This document shows, piece by piece, positions 5,195-6,768 of a DNA stretch of 6,768 bases (position 1 is its first letter; each line of letters begins with the position of its first letter). The notes under the pieces were generated by a model. The model had not been told where the DNA came from. It ran no database searches and saw nothing but the letters and a program-made list of their open reading frames with translations. Origin of the DNA: JACTMJ01 sp039812845 (GTDB taxonomy: Bacteria; Acidobacteriota; Terriglobia; Bryobacterales; Bryobacteraceae); contig JBDIBK010000186.1 of the NCBI GenBank assembly GCA_039812845.1, positions 1 through 6,768 on the forward strand, written 5' to 3'. Made by a program: the position numbers and the translations under genes.

Positions 5195-5917
5195 TTAGAA
5201 GAACACGCTCCCCTTTTCGAATTCCGGCGAATTCTCCACGGCTTCTTTCGTCAGGTCCACGGTCACCCGCCGGTCCTCCCAGCTCACCTCGGAGATGTGC
5301 TCGATCCCCACCGCAACGTCCTTGCCGGAGAGCCAGTTCCGCGTTGCGACCACCAGCTTCTGGATGGTCCAGGTGTCGAGGTTCGCGAGGAAATCGTCCA
5401 CATGCCCCATCTCTCCGTCGGAAGTCGCGATGGCATAGCCAATCACCGCCTTCAGGCTTCGGAGGTTCGGGTCATGGTGCAGTTCTTCTTCGCGCTCTTC
5501 CTCGAACTCCACGCCCTCCTGCGTGCTGCGTGCGGGCACTCCGCCGGGGCCGCTTCCCGGCCATCCACCCAGGCCCGGCAGCGGCATCCCCGCCGCGGAC
5601 CAGTAGCGTGGCCAGCCGTAATACAGGGAAATCGCCTCTTCATGCTGCCGCGAAACCGGGAGATCGGTGGAGTTGAGCGGCGAATTCTCGATCTGCTTCC
5701 GCGTCAGGCTTACCGGAACGGACTCCTTCAGCCAGTCCGGCATGCCCACGGCCGACGGCGAGATAAGCACCTTTCGGCCCGGCAGCCAGCTACCCGTATC
5801 CACCACCAGATAGCGGATGTTCCAGGTGTGGTCGTCGAAGTAGAAGTCACTGATCCCCCCAAAGGAATCGTCTTCCGCGTGAACCTTGAATTTCAAGAGC
5901 TCCTTTAGACTGCGCAT
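5195..5917 (-). CDS. Two-domain PRC-barrel protein
   Basis: Seen: 240 residues with no signal peptide or TM segment. An N-terminal domain (about 1-82) and a C-terminal one (about 152-233) align with each other. Matching parts are FGGISDFYFDDHTWNIRYLV against MGHVDDFLANLDTWTIQKLV, then SWLPGRKVLI against NWLSGKDVAV, then SLTRKQIENSP against DLTKEAVENSP. Between them are SLYYGWPRYW (97-106), a Gly/Pro-rich linker and a very acidic stretch (FEEEREEEL, 138-146). Known: PRC-barrels are small beta-barrels found in the photosynthetic reaction-centre H subunit, RimM and many stand-alone bacterial proteins. The twin-domain form with a YYGWP motif is widespread but without an established role. The start is well supported by GGAAGG 7 nt before the ATG. 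It stands alone, after a hairpin-rich spacer. A soluble scaffold or stress-related role is only a guess. Confidence 0.9.
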   Translation of the reverse strand: MRSLKELLKFKVHAEDDSFGGISDFYFDDHTWNIRYLVVDTGSWLPGRKVLISPSAVGMPDWLKESVPVSLTRKQIENSPLNSTDLPVSRQHEEAISLYYGWPRYWSAAGMPLPGLGGWPGSGPGGVPARSTQEGVEFEEEREEELHHDPNLRSLKAVIGYAIATSDGEMGHVDDFLANLDTWTIQKLVVATRNWLSGKDVAVGIEHISEVSWEDRRVTVDLTKEAVENSPEFEKGSVFF

Positions 5918-5945
5918 CGTTCTGCCTTCCGCCTATAAGAGGCTT

Positions 5946-5972
5946 CGCGCGGCGTCTCTGTTTCCCCGCGCG
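5946..5972 (-). other. GC-rich inverted repeat upstream of the PRC-barrel gene
   Basis: CGCGCGG (5946-5952) and CCGCGCG (5966-5972) form a perfect 7-bp stem with a 13-nt loop. No T run follows on either strand. It may be a factor-dependent stop for the XRE transcript or a leader structure of the PRC-barrel gene. Confidence 0.35.
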
Positions 5973-5979
5973 CTCGCAT

Positions 5980-6010
5980 GCGGGCCGAAGCGTCTTCAAG
6001 GGAAGCCCGC
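5980..6010 (-). terminator. Possible terminator hairpin after the XRE gene
   Basis: GCGGGC (5980-5985) and GCCCGC (6005-6010) pair perfectly, and inside the loop GAAG (5987-5990) pairs with CTTC (5994-5997), giving a two-tier hairpin 23 nt after the stop of the HTH gene. The lack of a U tract makes it at best a non-canonical terminator. Confidence 0.3.
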
Positions 6011-6033
6011 GGAGCCCAGGGAAGAAAGCGCGC

Positions 6034-6237
6034 CTAATCCTCAAATTCCAGAAGATCGCCCGGCTGGCATTGAAGCGCCTTGCAGATCTCTTCCAGCGTC
6101 GATAACCGGATCGCTTTTGCCTTGCCGTTTTTCAGGATGGAGATGTTGGCCATCGTGATGCCCACCCTTTCCGCGAGTTCGGTGACGCTCATCTTTCGCT
6201 TGGCCAGCATCACGTCGATGTTGATGATAATCGGCAT
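6034..6237 (-). CDS. Small XRE/Cro-CI-type HTH regulator (YozG-like)
   Basis: Seen: 67 residues, essentially only a DNA-binding domain. The helix-turn-helix is MSVTELAERVGITMANISIL (16-35), followed by KNGKAKAIRLSTLEEICKAL and a typical end, QCQPGDLLEFED. Known: this is the short Cro/C1-type family (HTH_26-like) in which the protein has no sensor domain. Members are very often encoded directly after a DUF2975 membrane protein, as with YoaS/YozG in Bacillus. Here the ATG is 9 nt after the stop of the DUF2975-like gene, on the same transcript, without a clear SD, so translation may depend on the upstream gene. Inference: it controls its own operon, perhaps with the membrane protein as partner. 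Target genes are unknown. Confidence 0.9.
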   Translation of the reverse strand: MPIIINIDVMLAKRKMSVTELAERVGITMANISILKNGKAKAIRLSTLEEICKALQCQPGDLLEFED

Positions 6238-6246
6238 GGGAATCGC

Positions 6247-6729
6247 TTACACCGTCAGGTCGTTCTCTGTCTTCAGATCCACCGCGCTCTGCAGCGTTCT
6301 TTCAAACACCGCCGCGGCCGTGGCCACAACCGAGGATAGAAAGATCAGCGCAAGCCCCATCATCACCCCGCCGGCGATGTCGTCCTCGCTGCGCATCACG
6401 AGGAAAAAGTAGGCTTCCGCTCCCAGCAGAAACCCGATCAGAATCAGCGCGCAGCGCTTGATCGTCCGCAAAGCCTTCACCGCGCTTTGCGAGAAAACTT
6501 CCCCGTCCCCCACATATCCCAGAAGTTTGATGGCTTGGTAGAGCGCGGCGAAGAAGGCGATGGATGCCGTGTACATATACGCCAGAAACGGATCCTTGAA
6601 GTAGATCTCAAACGTCGTGGCGTGCGCATTCCTCCCTTCCAGGTGCGGCTCCCAAAGCAGCAGAGCAAGAGATCCAACGCCCATAAGCACGATCACCGCT
6701 TGGAGAAAAACCGTGGAACTCTTTCTCAT
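6247..6729 (-). CDS. DUF2975-like four-TM membrane protein
   Basis: Seen: 160 residues with TM segments at about 7-26, 48-70, 92-112 and 118-142. A loop between TM2 and TM3 reads GDGEVFSQSAVKALRTIKRC (74-93), and the C-terminus is SAVDLKTENDLTV (148-160). Known: the G-x-x-FS...aLr-xI block and a C-terminal ENDLTV-like end are characteristic of DUF2975 proteins, whose function is not established but which usually sit next to a small XRE regulator, as here. Start: the longer frame begins with a TTG at 6765 that is itself the first three bases of a TTGACA -35 box, so it is rejected. The ATG at 6729 starts just before TM1. It has no SD and lies 7 nt after the -10 box, so the mRNA is probably leaderless. 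It is the first gene of a two-gene operon. Confidence 0.85.
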   Translation of the reverse strand: MRKSSTVFLQAVIVLMGVGSLALLLWEPHLEGRNAHATTFEIYFKDPFLAYMYTASIAFFAALYQAIKLLGYVGDGEVFSQSAVKALRTIKRCALILIGFLLGAEAYFFLVMRSEDDIAGGVMMGLALIFLSSVVATAAAVFERTLQSAVDLKTENDLTV

Positions 6730-6736
6730 ACCAGCA

Positions 6737-6765
6737 ATTCTGAGACCAGATGTATCGTGTGTCAA
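6737..6765 (-). promoter_or_regulatory. Promoter of the DUF2975-XRE operon (TTGACA-17-CAGAAT)
   Basis: The - strand has a perfect -35, TTGACA (6765-6760), a 17-nt spacer and CAGAAT (6742-6737; 4 of 6 to consensus). The -10 is 7 nt from the ATG at 6729, so transcription should begin at or next to the A of the start codon. This agrees with the missing Shine-Dalgarno site. Confidence 0.6.
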
Positions 6766-6768
6766 TGG

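Noticed and set aside
4847..5908. 353-codon + strand frame across ssrA and the PRC-barrel gene
   Set aside because: It runs antisense through the tmRNA and a well-supported CDS, and has no SD or domain.

Overview
The window is a GC-rich bacterial chromosome segment. It carries one long gene on the + strand and five complete genes, one partial gene and a tmRNA on the - strand. Codon use, compact spacing and a Gram-negative outer-membrane type lipoprotein suggest a Gram-negative environmental bacterium. Acidobacteriota (Solibacteres/Bryobacterales-like) is my best guess, from the overall protein flavour and the tmRNA tag ANTQYAYAA, but no phylogenetic marker here settles it. No transposase, integrase, CRISPR array, tRNA or rRNA gene is visible.

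Layout. At the left edge (1-71, -) lie the first 23 codons of an FAD/NAD-binding oxidoreductase, recognised by a dinucleotide-binding glycine motif. Divergent from it is a 497-aa polytopic membrane protein (191-1684, +). That gene converges on, and overlaps by 36 bp, a second polytopic protein of the GT-C/mannosyltransferase-like type (1649-3085, -). These three look like part of an envelope-glycan or lipid-linked sugar region. The 119-bp divergent promoter region holds a perfect TATAAT on the - strand and a GGAAC-N4-GTTCC palindrome where the matching -35 would be.

Next is a two-gene - strand operon: a urea transporter (3587-4576) followed, through an ATGA stop/start overlap, by an MliC/PliC-type lysozyme-inhibitor lipoprotein (3192-3590). 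The transporter probably starts at the internal ATG at 4576, which has a good Shine-Dalgarno site, rather than further upstream. Its leader contains a strong inverted repeat.

Between this operon and the next gene lies ssrA (tmRNA, 4721-5070, -), complete with acceptor stem, the G3.U identity pair for alanine charging, T arm, encoded CCA and a tag reading frame. An extended -10 promoter sits just upstream. A two-domain PRC-barrel protein (5195-5917, -) follows. After a spacer with two GC-rich inverted repeats comes a small XRE-type regulator (6034-6237, -) directly behind a DUF2975-like membrane protein (6247-6729, -). The latter appears to be transcribed from a TTGACA-17-CAGAAT promoter placed so close to the ATG that the mRNA should be leaderless.

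The genes divide by likely role into envelope glycan modification (left), urea uptake with periplasmic or outer-membrane lysozyme defence (centre), ribosome rescue (ssrA), and a membrane-protein/HTH pair with a PRC-barrel protein (right). I see no clearly new multi-gene system. The most unusual points are the translationally coupled urea transporter/lysozyme-inhibitor pair, the leaderless DUF2975-XRE promoter and the palindrome in the divergent glycan-gene promoter.
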